Shown: positions 26,511 through 34,592, counted from the first letter of the stretch. The stretch: 64,000 nt of DNA from Palsa-504 sp963790065 (GCA_963790065.1 CAWBNK010000012.1:1-64000), one strand, 5' to 3'. Made by a program: numbers and translations. The notes: generated by a model from the letters alone, not told the origin.

Positions 26511-26515
26511 GGGGC

Positions 26516-26604
26516 GTCTTTGATAAATGCCGTAACCGTCAGGCCAGTTCAGCGCGCCGTCTCGTGATCGAGGCCACCTGCCCGCTTTGACATTCTGGCC
26601 ACGG
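26516..26604 (+). repeat. Dispersed repeat family A, copy 2
   Basis: gtctttgataaatgcc, then cagttcagcgcgccg and the palindrome ctcg-tgat-cgag followed by gccac, then a tail ending ttctggccacgg. It starts 5 bp after the restored stop of the hydrolase gene. Confidence 0.85.
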
Positions 26605-26667
26605 TGCCTGCCACTCCGGGTGCCGTGCGAGAGTGGCATCTTGGCCGCCCGGGTAGGGTGCCGGGGG

Positions 26668-27630
26668 ATGGAGTGGCTGGCTGAGTGCTCTGTTGCGGCG
26701 CTGCGTGAGGCACTGAGCGCCGTGGCACCGGAGCTGGGCGGGTATCCGGTCACGGTTCCCGGGCTGGCCGGCAAACAGGACCCGCTGTGGCACTCGGGCT
26801 GCGTACCGGCCGGTGACCGGTTCTTCGTGAAGTTCGCCTGGTCACGTCCTGCCGCGCTCCGGCTGGCGCGGGAGATCACCGTCCTGGCCGCCCTTGCCCG
26901 CGAACCGGAGATCCCGTTCTTGCCCGAGGTGGTCGCCAGCAGCGATGACCCGCTGCTGATGATCACCAGGCGCGTACCGGGGGCATCCCTGTTCGAGGTC
27001 GCCGGCTCGATCGACCCGGACCACGCCGCCCGGCAGCTCGTCCGGTTCCTGGCCGCCCTGCATCACCCGGCCGCCCGCCGCCGCGCCGAGGCTGCCGTCG
27101 GCACGCTCACCGGCCCGCAGCTGCCGCCGGCCACGACCAGGACCTTGCGGGACCGGCTGGGAAGGTGGATCGGGACGGATCAGCTCCGGACCGTCGCCGG
27201 CTGGTGCGACTGGGCCGACGCCGTGCTCGGCTCCCCCGGCCCGGCCGTGCTCGTGCACGGTGACTTGCACGGCGACAACCAGGTGTGGGACCGCGACGAG
27301 CTGCTGCTGGTGATGGACTTCGAGAACATCGGGGCCGCCGAGCCCGAATACGAGCTACGCGGCTTTCCCGGCCCGGGGATGGGTCCCGGCCTGGAGCTGC
27401 TGACCGCGATCATGCGCCACTACCAGCAGGTCACCGGACGGCAGCTGTCGCCCGCCCGGGTGATGGCCTGGCACCTGCGCCACGCCCTCGGCGACGTGCT
27501 GTGGCGCAGCGAAGCAGGCCTCCCGCTGGCAGATCACCGGACGCCACCACAGCGGGTCGAAGACCTGGCCGCGCGCTTCACCGCACTCAGCATCGCCCCC
27601 GACGCGCCACCCACAACTGACCAGCGCTAA
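26668..27630 (+). CDS. Aminoglycoside-phosphotransferase-family small-molecule kinase
   Basis: Protein-kinase-like fold of the APH family, 320 aa. Seen: ATP-site Lys in FFVKFAW near 54, substrate/Brenner motif VHGDLHGDNQVW near 195 with catalytic Asp and Asn, and the metal-binding VMDFENIG near 215. Such enzymes phosphorylate antibiotics, sugars or other metabolites; resistance is only one possibility. ATG 26668 (MEWLAECSV) directly follows a GGGGG tract and begins the conserved sequence; the upstream open frame is unsupported. The gene stands alone between repeat copies 2 and 3. Confidence 0.85.
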   Translation: MEWLAECSVAALREALSAVAPELGGYPVTVPGLAGKQDPLWHSGCVPAGDRFFVKFAWSRPAALRLAREITVLAALAREPEIPFLPEVVASSDDPLLMITRRVPGASLFEVAGSIDPDHAARQLVRFLAALHHPAARRRAEAAVGTLTGPQLPPATTRTLRDRLGRWIGTDQLRTVAGWCDWADAVLGSPGPAVLVHGDLHGDNQVWDRDELLLVMDFENIGAAEPEYELRGFPGPGMGPGLELLTAIMRHYQQVTGRQLSPARVMAWHLRHALGDVLWRSEAGLPLADHRTPPQRVEDLAARFTALSIAPDAPPTTDQR

Positions 27631-27675
27631 TGACACCGGCGAAGACCGGCATGCGGCGCCACGCCACCTAGAGGG

Positions 27676-27770
27676 GTCTTTGATAAATCCCACATCCATC
27701 AGGCCAGCTCAGCGCGTCGCCTCGTGATCGAGGCCACCTACTCACTGTGACGCCTCAAGTCTGACCATGG
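27676..27770 (+). repeat. Dispersed repeat family A, copy 3 (best preserved)
   Basis: gtctttgataaatcccac, then aggccagctcagcgcg, the palindrome cctcg-tgat-cgagg plus ccac, and tail gacgcctcaagtctgaccatgg. Copies 1 and 3 share the tail; copies 2, 3 and 4 share the palindrome exactly. Confidence 0.88.
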
Positions 27771-27892
27771 CGCTGCCCTGCGGGCGCTGTCCTTCCAGGG
27801 CGGCGCGGGGCCGCGCCGCAAGACCAGCCCGCTACGTGCCAGGCGCGCAGCGCCCGTCTTGCCCGGAAAACTCAGGCGCCTAGGCTGGCGGC

Positions 27893-28516
27893 GTGGAATT
27901 CACTGAGGTCATCAAGCGCCGCAAGATGGTCCGCGCGTTCACCGGCGAGCCGCTCGCACCAGGCACCGCGGACCGGTTGTTGAAGGCTGCCGAGCGGGCG
28001 CCGTCCGCGGGCTTCAGCCAGGGGTATTCCTTCGTCGTGCTCGAAGGCGCCGAGCAGTGTGCGCCATTGTGGAAGATCCTCGCCGACGCTGTCGACGCCG
28101 GAGGCGGTACCGCGGACGAAGACCCAGCGGAGGTGACAGCGCTGAGCACCGCTCAGCTCGTGATCGTGCCATTGGCGTGCAAGGACGTCTATCTCGACCG
28201 GTACGCCCAGCCGGACAAAGGCCTGACCGACCGGGATGAATCACGCCACCCGGTCCCGTACTGGTATGTCGACACCGGGTTCACCGCGCTGCTCATCTTG
28301 CTCGCCGTGACCAATGAAGGCCTCGGCGCCTCGTTCTTCGGCTTCGACCCGCGCACCCTGCCCGGCTTCCGCGCGCAGTTCGGGGTGCCGGCCGAGTGGA
28401 TGCCCATCGGGGCTATCGCCATCGGCCACCCCGATCCTGGCAGCGACCCGATCCCGCCCGCGCGGGCCAGCGAGCGGAAACCCCTCACTGAACTGGTCCA
28501 CCGGGGTCACTGGTAG
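27893..28516 (+). CDS. Nitroreductase-family FMN oxidoreductase
   Basis: Nitroreductase-like flavoprotein, 207 aa, normally an FMN-bound dimer reducing nitro compounds, quinones or similar with NAD(P)H. Seen: FMN-binding start VIKRRKMVRAFTGEPL, KAAERAPSAGFSQGYSFVV near 45, and GLGASFFGF and PIGAIAIGHPDP near the C-terminus. The start is a GTG at 27893 giving the MEFTEV N-terminus; there is no strong ribosome site. A standalone gene between repeat copies 3 and 4; the natural substrate is unknown (F420-linked relatives exist). Confidence 0.87.
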   Translation: MEFTEVIKRRKMVRAFTGEPLAPGTADRLLKAAERAPSAGFSQGYSFVVLEGAEQCAPLWKILADAVDAGGGTADEDPAEVTALSTAQLVIVPLACKDVYLDRYAQPDKGLTDRDESRHPVPYWYVDTGFTALLILLAVTNEGLGASFFGFDPRTLPGFRAQFGVPAEWMPIGAIAIGHPDPGSDPIPPARASERKPLTELVHRGHW

Positions 28517-28661
28517 ACACGGCCCGGCCCGTGATCACCGCGCCGTGTGCCTGCCACACCCCGCACAGCATGCGGACAACGCCCGCACGCTGCCCGGACA
28601 AGCCCCAGAGAGTGGCACTCACTGGTTCCGGACCACCAGCCGCGCTACGCTTTGCCCCAAC

Positions 28662-28720
28662 CGTCCGGCCGGGCCAGTGCGCCGCCTCGTGATCGAGGCC
28701 ACATTCGCCGTGCCAGCAGG
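28662..28720 (+). repeat. Dispersed repeat family A, copy 4 (partial)
   Basis: Lacks the tttgataaa start. It keeps gggccag, gcgccg and the exact palindrome cctcgtgatcgagg with ccac, then diverges (attcgccgtgccag). Confidence 0.72.
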
Positions 28721-28741
28721 AGGCCAGTCCGGGCGCGCAGG

Positions 28742-28786
28742 ATCGTGTGACACAACCTCCGTCTGACAGAGGTGGCGTCACACGAT
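28742..28786. other. Two-part hairpin (10-bp plus 5-bp stems)
   Basis: atcgtgtgac pairs with gtcacacgat; inside, acctc pairs with gaggt around a 9-nt loop. It may be a terminator or structured RNA, followed by ataaggag. Confidence 0.5.
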
Positions 28787-28880
28787 GATAAGGAGCCGGG
28801 CGCAGCAACCCGCCGCAGGCCGTTCAACGTCCGCGAAGGCGCGGTACCTTACCGGGAAGAACCGGTAGGGTGCCACAACC

Positions 28881-28935
28881 ATTGAAACTGGGCAGTGGTG
28901 GGTGGGACGGCTGGGGCTCACGGGCGGGCTGGGGC
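28881..28935 (+). repeat. Dispersed repeat family C, copy 1
   Basis: attgaaactgggcagtgg, gggtgg and a ggggctcacgggc segment, matching 56775-56828 with a few changes. The last part seeds the 18-bp tandem array. Confidence 0.6.
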
Positions 28936-29007
28936 TCACGGGCGGGCTGGGGCTCACGGGCGGGCTGGGGCTCACGGGCGGGCTGGGGCTCACGGGCGGG
29001 CTGGGGA
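28911..29007 (+). repeat. 18-bp tandem repeat, five exact copies
   Basis: Unit ctggggctcacgggcggg at 28911, 28929, 28947, 28965 and 28983, all identical, then a 7-bp partial. It grew from the end of family C copy 1. It is likely variable in length. Confidence 0.92.
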
Positions 29008-29062
29008 TCGCTCGGGTGCGGGTCCGGCCGGCCGACGGGTGCGGATTGAGCCGGAAGGCGCG

Positions 29063-29110
29063 GGGTCAGGGCTTACGGTGCGGGTCAGGGCTTACGGTGC
29101 GGGTCAGGGC
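29063..29110 (+). repeat. 19-bp tandem repeat, 2.5 copies
   Basis: Unit gggtcagggcttacggtgc at 29063 and 29082, then a 10-bp partial at 29101. Confidence 0.85.
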
Positions 29111-29120
29111 AGGGTAGGCG

Positions 29121-29543
29121 TCATCGGGAGCGTGCGGGTGCCTGCGGGGTCCGGCCGCGGCGGGGTTCCGGGTGGGTTCGTGACGTGCGCCATTCGGCGA
29201 TCGCGACGAGCGCGGCGGCCACGGCGGCGGCGAGGCCGATGAACTGGATCAGAGTGCCGGCGAACGGGCCGGCGTGGGCGGGGTGGCTGATGTTCGTCCG
29301 GCCGGTCGTCGAGACGAAGCCGCCGATCAGGATGAACGCGGGCACCAGCAGCCCAAGCAGCCGCACACCGGGCCACGGCACCAGGGCCAGTAGCAGCGCG
29401 GTCGCGGCCAGGATGACCACGCCCGGCGGCACCGGTCCGTACTTCACGCCGGCGGCGATCTGCACGCCCATGCCGGCCAGCGCGGCCAGCAACGCCGCGA
29501 TCTCCACTCGTACCGGAACGGACTTGGTAAAAGACAGGGACAT
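29121..29543 (-). CDS. Small four-helix membrane protein
   Basis: Hypothetical integral membrane protein of 140 aa with four hydrophobic segments (about 14-32, 40-58, 60-78, 97-116) and an Arg-rich cytoplasmic-type tail (RTSRTHPEPRRGRTPQ). It follows the ABC permease by 28 bp on the same strand, so it is probably the last gene of the two-component/exporter block. No family recognised. Confidence 0.75.
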   Translation of the reverse strand: MSLSFTKSVPVRVEIAALLAALAGMGVQIAAGVKYGPVPPGVVILAATALLLALVPWPGVRLLGLLVPAFILIGGFVSTTGRTNISHPAHAGPFAGTLIQFIGLAAAVAAALVAIAEWRTSRTHPEPRRGRTPQAPARSR

Positions 29544-29571
29544 CGGATTGGTCTCCTCGATGACGAAGGGT

Positions 29572-30357
29572 TCAGCTGGACTTGACTTCGGTGCGGCTGA
29601 CCCGGACGACGCCGATAGCCAGCGGCACGAGGATCCAGATGGCGGCGGCGACCAGCAGTTGCAGCCACCCCGTGCCCGTCATGTCGTGTGTGTACAGCGG
29701 TGACTGGGCGTGGATCAGGTCGACCCAGGGGGCGGCCGGCTTGAGCGCGGCCACCGAGAACAACGCACTCCACAGGTCCCGTACCACGTAGTAGAGCGCC
29801 AGCGCGGCGGGGGTGATTAGCGTCGCCATGCCGAACGCCATGCCCTGCACCAGCACGGTCAGCTGGACCAGGATGAGCTCGCCGAAGCCGGCCCCGCCCA
29901 GGGCCCAGCTGCCGGATCCGTGCCGCAGCCCGCCGAGCAGGTTGGCGAGGGCGGCGGCGGCGAACGCGACGGCGATGGCCAGCAGGCCGAGGGCGATGAC
30001 GGCGGTGAACTTGGCTCGCAGTACCCGGCCGCGGGCGGGCACCAGGGTGAAGGTGACCAGGCCGGTGCGCTGGCTCCACTCGCTGGTCATGGCCAGGATC
30101 CCGATCGCGGGCAGCAGGAGCTCCTGCGGCGTCTGGGTGTAGTCGAGCAGCTTGCGGTAGGTCAGGTCGTCCGGCTTGGCAGCGAATAGCATCACCGCGA
30201 TCACGATCGGGGTGGCCGCGATGATCGCGGCCAGCAGCCAGCGGCTGGCCCTGGTGTCGGTGAGCTTGCGCAGCTCGGTGCGGACCAGCCGCGCGAACGG
30301 TATCGGCCTCCCGGCCTCGGTCCCGTGGACGGGGGTCAGGGTGGCGGTGGCGGTCAT
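29572..30357 (-). CDS. ABC-2 type transporter permease
   Basis: Membrane subunit, 261 aa, with about six hydrophobic segments. Residues 22-45 (RLVRTELRKLTDTRASRWLLA) give the amphipathic helix and first membrane span typical of ABC-2 permeases. Its ATG overlaps the stop of the ATPase gene by 4 bp (ATGA), so the two are co-translated and should form one exporter. Substrate unknown; drugs, lipids or peptides are typical. Confidence 0.9.
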   Translation of the reverse strand: MTATATLTPVHGTEAGRPIPFARLVRTELRKLTDTRASRWLLAAIIAATPIVIAVMLFAAKPDDLTYRKLLDYTQTPQELLLPAIGILAMTSEWSQRTGLVTFTLVPARGRVLRAKFTAVIALGLLAIAVAFAAAALANLLGGLRHGSGSWALGGAGFGELILVQLTVLVQGMAFGMATLITPAALALYYVVRDLWSALFSVAALKPAAPWVDLIHAQSPLYTHDMTGTGWLQLLVAAAIWILVPLAIGVVRVSRTEVKSS

Positions 30358-31286
30358 CGGGTCACGTCCTCTCGTGCGTCATCCGCGGTCAGCTCCAGGA
30401 ACAGTTCCTCAAGTCCCCCGCCGCCGGCGCGCAGCTCGGCGAGCACCACGCCGGCCTCGGCGGCGGTGCGGGCGACCTGCTCGGTGCCGGCCGGGGTGGT
30501 GTAGCCGCCGGCCTCGGCAGCCCGGAACGACAATCCAGCGGCGTCCAGGGCCGCGGCCAGCGCGGCGCGGTCCGAGGCGCGCACGTAGGTTCCGGCCGCC
30601 GCCACCAGCTGTTGCCTGGTGCCGCTGGCCACGATGCGGCCGCGGCCGATGACGACCAGCTCGTCGGCCACGACTTCGACCTCGTGCAGCAGGTGCGAGG
30701 ACAGCAGCACCGCGCCGCCGCGGTCGGCGAAATCGCGCAGCAGCCCGCGCATCCAGGCGATGCCGGCCGGGTCCAGGCCGTTGGCCGGCTCGTCCAGGAT
30801 GAGCACCTGCGGCTCGCCGAGCAGCGCGTGCCCGATGCCCAGCCGCTGTCGCATGCCCAGCGAATAGGTGCCGGTGCGCCGCCCCGCCTCGGCGGCGGTC
30901 AGGCCGACCAGGCCGATCATCTCCTCGGCCCGCCGCTCCGGCAGGCCCATCAGCAGCGCGCTGACGGCCAGGACCTCGCGCCCGGTCCGGCCGGCGTGCT
31001 GGGCGGCCGCGTCGAGCAGCACCCCCACCCGGCGGCCGGGATTGGGCATCCGCGCGTACGGGCCGCCGAGCACCCGCGCCTGGCCCGCGGTCGGCCGGGT
31101 CAGCCCGGTCAGCATCCGCAGCGTGGTCGACTTGCCGGCCCCGTTCGGCCCGAGGAAGCCGGCCACCGTGCCGCGGCGCACCGTGAACGACACGTCGTCG
31201 ACGGCGACGTGCGCGCCGTAGGCCTTGCGCAGCCCGGCCACCTCGATCGCGGCCTCGGCAGGCGGCGCGGATGTCGCGGATGTCAT
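30354..31286 (-). CDS. ABC transporter ATP-binding protein
   Basis: ATPase subunit, 310 aa: Walker A GPNGAGKST near residue 46, signature YSLGMRQRLGIGHAL near 142, Walker B VLILDEPANGLDP near 163, H-loop SSHLLHE near 196. The extra 90-residue C-terminal part is the domain common in DrrA-like exporters. It is partnered with the permease 4 bp into its stop and lies 103 bp downstream of the response regulator, so it is probably regulated by the adjacent two-component system. Confidence 0.95.
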   Translation of the reverse strand: MTSATSAPPAEAAIEVAGLRKAYGAHVAVDDVSFTVRRGTVAGFLGPNGAGKSTTLRMLTGLTRPTAGQARVLGGPYARMPNPGRRVGVLLDAAAQHAGRTGREVLAVSALLMGLPERRAEEMIGLVGLTAAEAGRRTGTYSLGMRQRLGIGHALLGEPQVLILDEPANGLDPAGIAWMRGLLRDFADRGGAVLLSSHLLHEVEVVADELVVIGRGRIVASGTRQQLVAAAGTYVRASDRAALAAALDAAGLSFRAAEAGGYTTPAGTEQVARTAAEAGVVLAELRAGGGGLEELFLELTADDAREDVTR

Positions 31287-31389
31287 GGTGTCTCCTCAGG
31301 AGTCCGACCGGCCCGAGCGGTTCGGGCAGCGGATCCACCCTCGGTCATCCGCCGGGCCGCCGTCGTCGGCGCGGGCACGTAACTTCCGG

Positions 31390-32052
31390 CTACGCGCCGG
31401 GACGTACCAGCCCGGACTGGTAGGCGAACACCACCAGCTGAGCGCGGTCCCTGGCGCCCAGCTTGAGCATGGCCCGGCTGACGTGGGTACGCGCGGTCGC
31501 GGGCGACAGCACCAGCTCGGCGGCGATCTCGTCGTTGGTCAGGCCCTGCGCCACCAGCGCGACGACTTCCTGCTCGCGGCTGGTGAGCACCGCCATGCTG
31601 GCAGGGGTCAGCGGCGGGCGCTGCGGGCGCGCGGTGAACTCGGCGATCAGCTTGCGGGTGACGCTCGGTGACAGCAGCGCCTCGCCGGCCGCGATCTCCC
31701 GCACCGCGCGGATCAGCTCACCGGGCTGGGTGTGCTTGACCAGGAACCCGCTGGCCCCGGAGCGCAGCGCCTCGAAGACGTACTCGTCGAGCTCGAACGT
31801 GGTCAGGATGAGGATCTTCACGGCCGCCAGCGCCTGGTCCGCGGCGATGTCGCGGGTGGCGGCCAGCCCGTCGACACCGGGCATCCGGATATCCATCAGC
31901 ACCAGGTCGGGCCGGGTCTGCGCGGCCAGCCGATGCGCGGCGGCGCCGTCGTCGGCCTCGCCCACCACGATGATGTCGTCCTCGGCGTCGAGGATCAGCC
32001 GGAAACCCGCGCGCACCAGCGGCTGGTCGTCGGCCAGCAGGACCCGGATCAC
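31390..32052 (-). CDS. NarL/LuxR-type response regulator
   Basis: DNA-binding response regulator, 220 aa. Receiver: DDQPLVRAGFRLIL, phospho-acceptor Asp near 54 in LVLMDIRMPG, conserved Thr in LILTTFELDEYVF and Lys in GFLVKHT. C-terminal LuxR HTH: LTSREQEVVALVAQGLTNDEIA. The GTG start lies in a GTGA overlap with the stop of the sensor kinase gene, marking them as a translationally coupled pair. Confidence 0.95.
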   Translation of the reverse strand: MIRVLLADDQPLVRAGFRLILDAEDDIIVVGEADDGAAAHRLAAQTRPDLVLMDIRMPGVDGLAATRDIAADQALAAVKILILTTFELDEYVFEALRSGASGFLVKHTQPGELIRAVREIAAGEALLSPSVTRKLIAEFTARPQRPPLTPASMAVLTSREQEVVALVAQGLTNDEIAAELVLSPATARTHVSRAMLKLGARDRAQLVVFAYQSGLVRPGA

Positions 32053-33281
32053 CGGCTGCCGCGCCACTGCGCGCGGACCGCGAAGCCGCCCCCGGCGGTG
32101 CTCCCGGCGGCGAACTGCCCGCCGGTCGCGGTGACCCGCTCGCGCATGCCGCGGATCCCCACCCCGGTGCCTCCGGTGCCGTCGGGCCGGGCCGGGCCCG
32201 GGTCGTGCACCTCGACCAGCAGGCCGCCGGCGGGGCCGGTACCGTCCGGGCCCGTACCGGCTGGCCCCGTACCGGCTGGCCCCGTACCGGCTGGCACTGT
32301 GCCGACGCGGACCCGCACGGAACGGGCCAGGCTGTGCCGCAGCACGTTGGTCAGCGATTCCTGCACCACCCGGTAGGCCGCGGTGCCCAGGGCCGGCGCT
32401 ACCGCGGGCGGCGGCTCGTCCAGGCACAGCTCGACGGCCAGGCCCGAGGGCCCGGCCGAGTCCGCCAGCCGCCGGATGTCGCCCAGACCCGGCGCGGGCG
32501 CCCGCTCGGCTTGCTCGGTGTCGTCGCGCAGCACCGCCAGCATGCTGCCCAGCTCGTCCAGCACCTCCGCGCTGGCCTGCTGGATCGCGGTCAGCGCGGT
32601 ACCGGCCGCCGCGGGCTGGCGGGCTACGACGTGCGCGGCCGCGGCGGCCTGCACGTTGATCGTGGCCATGGCGTGGGCCACGCTGTCGTGCAGGTCGCGG
32701 GCGATCCGCAATCGTTCTTCGGCGACCCGGCGGGCCGCTTCGTCTTCCCGGCCCCGTTCGGTGATGCGGGCCCGCTCGACTAGCCCGGCCAGGTGGCTGC
32801 GGCGGCTGCGGGCCGCGTCGCCACCGAACACCGCCGCCGCGGACCAGCCCAGGTAGACCACGGCTATGACCAGGCCGAACCCGCCCGCGGCGGCCGCCGT
32901 GACGCTCAGCGCGGCCAGCATGCCCAGCGCGCCCGCCACCGCGGTGCGCCGGTCAGTTTGCCAGCTCAGCACGGCCAGGACCACCCACCCGGTCAGCCAG
33001 ACCGGCCCGTTGGGGTAGTGCCGCGCGATGAACACGCACAGCACCGCGGTGACCGCGACGGTGGCCAGCCGGGGCCAGCGGCGGCAGACCCCCATGGCCA
33101 GGCCCGCCAGCACCAGCAGCAGGTAGCCCGCGACGTCCACCGCCCGGTCCCCCGAGCCGGGCTTGACGTGCGCCGACACCGCGGCCAGCAGCGCCGCGGA
33201 CACCACCGCGATGACCGCGTCCCGGCCCCAGCCGCGCAGCGTGCCCCCGCTACGCGTGCGCGCGCCTTCCGCCGTGATCAC
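32049..33281 (-). CDS. DesK/NarX-like sensor histidine kinase with minisatellite insert
   Basis: HisKA_3-type kinase, 410 aa. About five hydrophobic segments (residues 20-165), phospho-acceptor His near 200 in RIARDLHDSVAHAMATI, ATP-lid N-box VVQESLTNVLRHS near 300 and G-box GVGIRGMRERV near 375. Between N- and G-boxes the protein carries PAGTG repeats encoded by a 15-bp tandem repeat (32236-32295). The start is a GTG with no clear ribosome site; an 18-bp interrupted inverted repeat lies 59 bp upstream. The signal is unknown; the likely output is the adjacent ABC exporter. Confidence 0.93.
   Translation of the reverse strand: MITAEGARTRSGGTLRGWGRDAVIAVVSAALLAAVSAHVKPGSGDRAVDVAGYLLLVLAGLAMGVCRRWPRLATVAVTAVLCVFIARHYPNGPVWLTGWVVLAVLSWQTDRRTAVAGALGMLAALSVTAAAAGGFGLVIAVVYLGWSAAAVFGGDAARSRRSHLAGLVERARITERGREDEAARRVAEERLRIARDLHDSVAHAMATINVQAAAAAHVVARQPAAAGTALTAIQQASAEVLDELGSMLAVLRDDTEQAERAPAPGLGDIRRLADSAGPSGLAVELCLDEPPPAVAPALGTAAYRVVQESLTNVLRHSLARSVRVRVGTVPAGTGPAGTGPAGTGPDGTGPAGGLLVEVHDPGPARPDGTGGTGVGIRGMRERVTATGGQFAAGSTAGGGFAVRAQWRGSR
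32236..32295 (-). repeat. 15-bp in-frame tandem repeat inside kinase ATPase domain
   Basis: Plus-strand unit cccgtaccggctggc occurs exactly at 32251, 32266 and 32281, with a degenerate copy at 32236-32250. It encodes PAGTG pentapeptides between the N-box and the G-box. Confidence 0.9.
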
Positions 33282-33339
33282 GATATCGACACTACTTCGG
33301 CAGGCCGGGCCCGCATCCGTCGCACGTCGGCAATCCGGC

Positions 33340-33357
33340 CTACGTCCGCTGACGTAG
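33340..33357. promoter_or_regulatory. Inverted repeat CTACGT-n6-ACGTAG upstream of kinase operon
   Basis: Perfect 6-bp arms with 6-nt spacer, 59 bp upstream of the sensor kinase start. Position and shape suit a response-regulator dimer site, but this is inference. Confidence 0.4.
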
Positions 33358-33377
33358 CGGGTGCGGCCGCGGATACT

Positions 33378-33435
33378 GCGGCCCGTTCGGTCCGAAGATC
33401 TTTTTATGCCGAACGGGCCGCGGTGCTACGGTCCG
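33378..33435 (+). repeat. Hairpin repeat family B, copy 1
   Basis: Perfect 13-bp arms (gcggcccgttcgg, 33378-33390; ccgaacgggccgc, 33409-33421) with an 18-nt AT-rich loop, followed by ggtgctacggtccg. The same stem theme and 14-bp tail recur at 36709-36763. It lies about 60 bp before the threonine-aldolase-like gene. Confidence 0.85.
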
Positions 33436-33494
33436 GTCCGGCGCGGAGCCGACCGCTGTGGGCGATCCGGGCCGAGCTGTACGAATATTGAGGA

Positions 33495-34538
33495 ATGCCA
33501 GGTGACGTAAACGAGATCGACCTGCGGTCCGACACGGTGACGCTGCCAACGGCTGACATGCTGCGGGCCATGACGAGCGCGCCGCTCGGCGACGACGTCT
33601 TCGGCGACGACCCCACCGTGAACCGGCTGGAGGAGACCGCGGCCGAGCGGATGGGCAAGCAGGCCGCCCTGTTCGTGGCCAGCGGGACCATGGGCAATCT
33701 GCTCGGGCTGCTGGTCAGCGCCCGTTCCGGCCAGGAGGTCATCGCGGATGCCGATTCCCACCTGTTCCTGAACGAGGCGGCCGGGGCCGCGGTGGTCGGC
33801 GGTATTCAGGTCCGGCAGGTGCCGACGGAGCGCGGCATCCTGAGCCCGGCGCAGGTCGTGGCCGCGCTCCGTCCCGGCGACGATGATCATCAGCCGCTGT
33901 CAGCGGCAGTCATGATCGAGAACACGCACAACTGGCACGGCGGCGTGGCCTGGTCCCTGCCGGAGCTGCGGCAGCTGTCAGAAACGGCCCACGCCCACGG
34001 CCTGGCCGTCCACCTGGACGGCGCCCGCGTCTTCAACGCCGCCGTGGCCACCGGGGTGGACGTGCGGGTTATTGCTGAATGCAGCGACACCGTTTCGTTC
34101 TGCCTGTCCAAGGGCCTGTGCTGCCCGGTCGGGAGCCTGCTGTGCGGGCCGACCGGGAAGATCAGGCAGGCCAGGCGCTGGCGCAAGATGCTGGGCGGGG
34201 GCATGCGGCAGGCCGGCGTGCTGGCCGCCGCGGGCCTGGTGGCCCTGGAGACCATGGTGGACCGGCTGGCCGATGACCACCAGAACGCGCGCGCGCTGGC
34301 CGAGGGCCTGGCCGAGCTGCCCGGGATCGACTGCGACCTCAGCCGGGTCCAGACGAACCTGGTGTACTTCCGGCTGAAGCACATAGACGCGGCCAGCTTC
34401 CTGGCCGCCTGCTCCGGCCAGGGGCTGCGCGGCGGGGCGCACGGACCGGACCTGGTGCGCTTCGTGACCCACCACGGCATCAGCCGGGGGGGTATCCAGC
34501 GCGCGCTGGCGATCTGCCGCGAAGCACTCCGCAGTTAG
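33495..34538 (+). CDS. Low-specificity threonine-aldolase-like PLP enzyme
   Basis: Fold-type I PLP enzyme of the aromatic beta-lyase/threonine aldolase family, 347 aa, expected to split threonine or a related beta-hydroxy amino acid into glycine and an aldehyde. Seen: N-terminal IDLRSDTVTLPT, GDDVFGDDPTVNRLE, PLP-contact HLDGARVFNAAV near 173, and Lys in CLSKGLCCPVGS near 205 as the Schiff-base residue. Length is normal. ATG 33495 lacks a strong ribosome site. The next gene is in the same frame 55 bp downstream. Confidence 0.93.
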   Translation: MPGDVNEIDLRSDTVTLPTADMLRAMTSAPLGDDVFGDDPTVNRLEETAAERMGKQAALFVASGTMGNLLGLLVSARSGQEVIADADSHLFLNEAAGAAVVGGIQVRQVPTERGILSPAQVVAALRPGDDDHQPLSAAVMIENTHNWHGGVAWSLPELRQLSETAHAHGLAVHLDGARVFNAAVATGVDVRVIAECSDTVSFCLSKGLCCPVGSLLCGPTGKIRQARRWRKMLGGGMRQAGVLAAAGLVALETMVDRLADDHQNARALAEGLAELPGIDCDLSRVQTNLVYFRLKHIDAASFLAACSGQGLRGGAHGPDLVRFVTHHGISRGGIQRALAICREALRS

Positions 34539-34592
34539 CCGGTCCCGGCCAGCGGCGCAGCCTGGCCGATCGAGCCGGGCGGGCGGGTCATC

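Larger units (their letters stand above)
28517..29120. other. Non-coding repeat-rich stretch
   Basis: No gene is supported. In order it holds repeat A copy 4 (28662-28720), a two-part hairpin (28742-28786), family C copy 1 (28881-28935), an 18-bp tandem array (28911-29007) and a 19-bp tandem repeat (29063-29110). The open frames across the arrays are only translations of the repeat. Confidence 0.7.

Noticed and set aside
26668..27630. Aminoglycoside resistance gene
   Set aside because: The fold supports a small-molecule kinase, but nothing in the sequence identifies an antibiotic substrate.
25291..28720. Classical integron with attC sites
   Set aside because: Repeats lack GTTRRRY/RYYYAAC cores and no tyrosine recombinase gene is present; kept only as a cassette-like analogy.
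28911..29007. CRISPR array
   Set aside because: Units are contiguous 18-mers without spacers and there are no cas genes.
28895..29242. Repeat-encoded protein from the 18-bp array
   Set aside because: The open frame arises only because the repeat unit is a multiple of three; no start signal or family.
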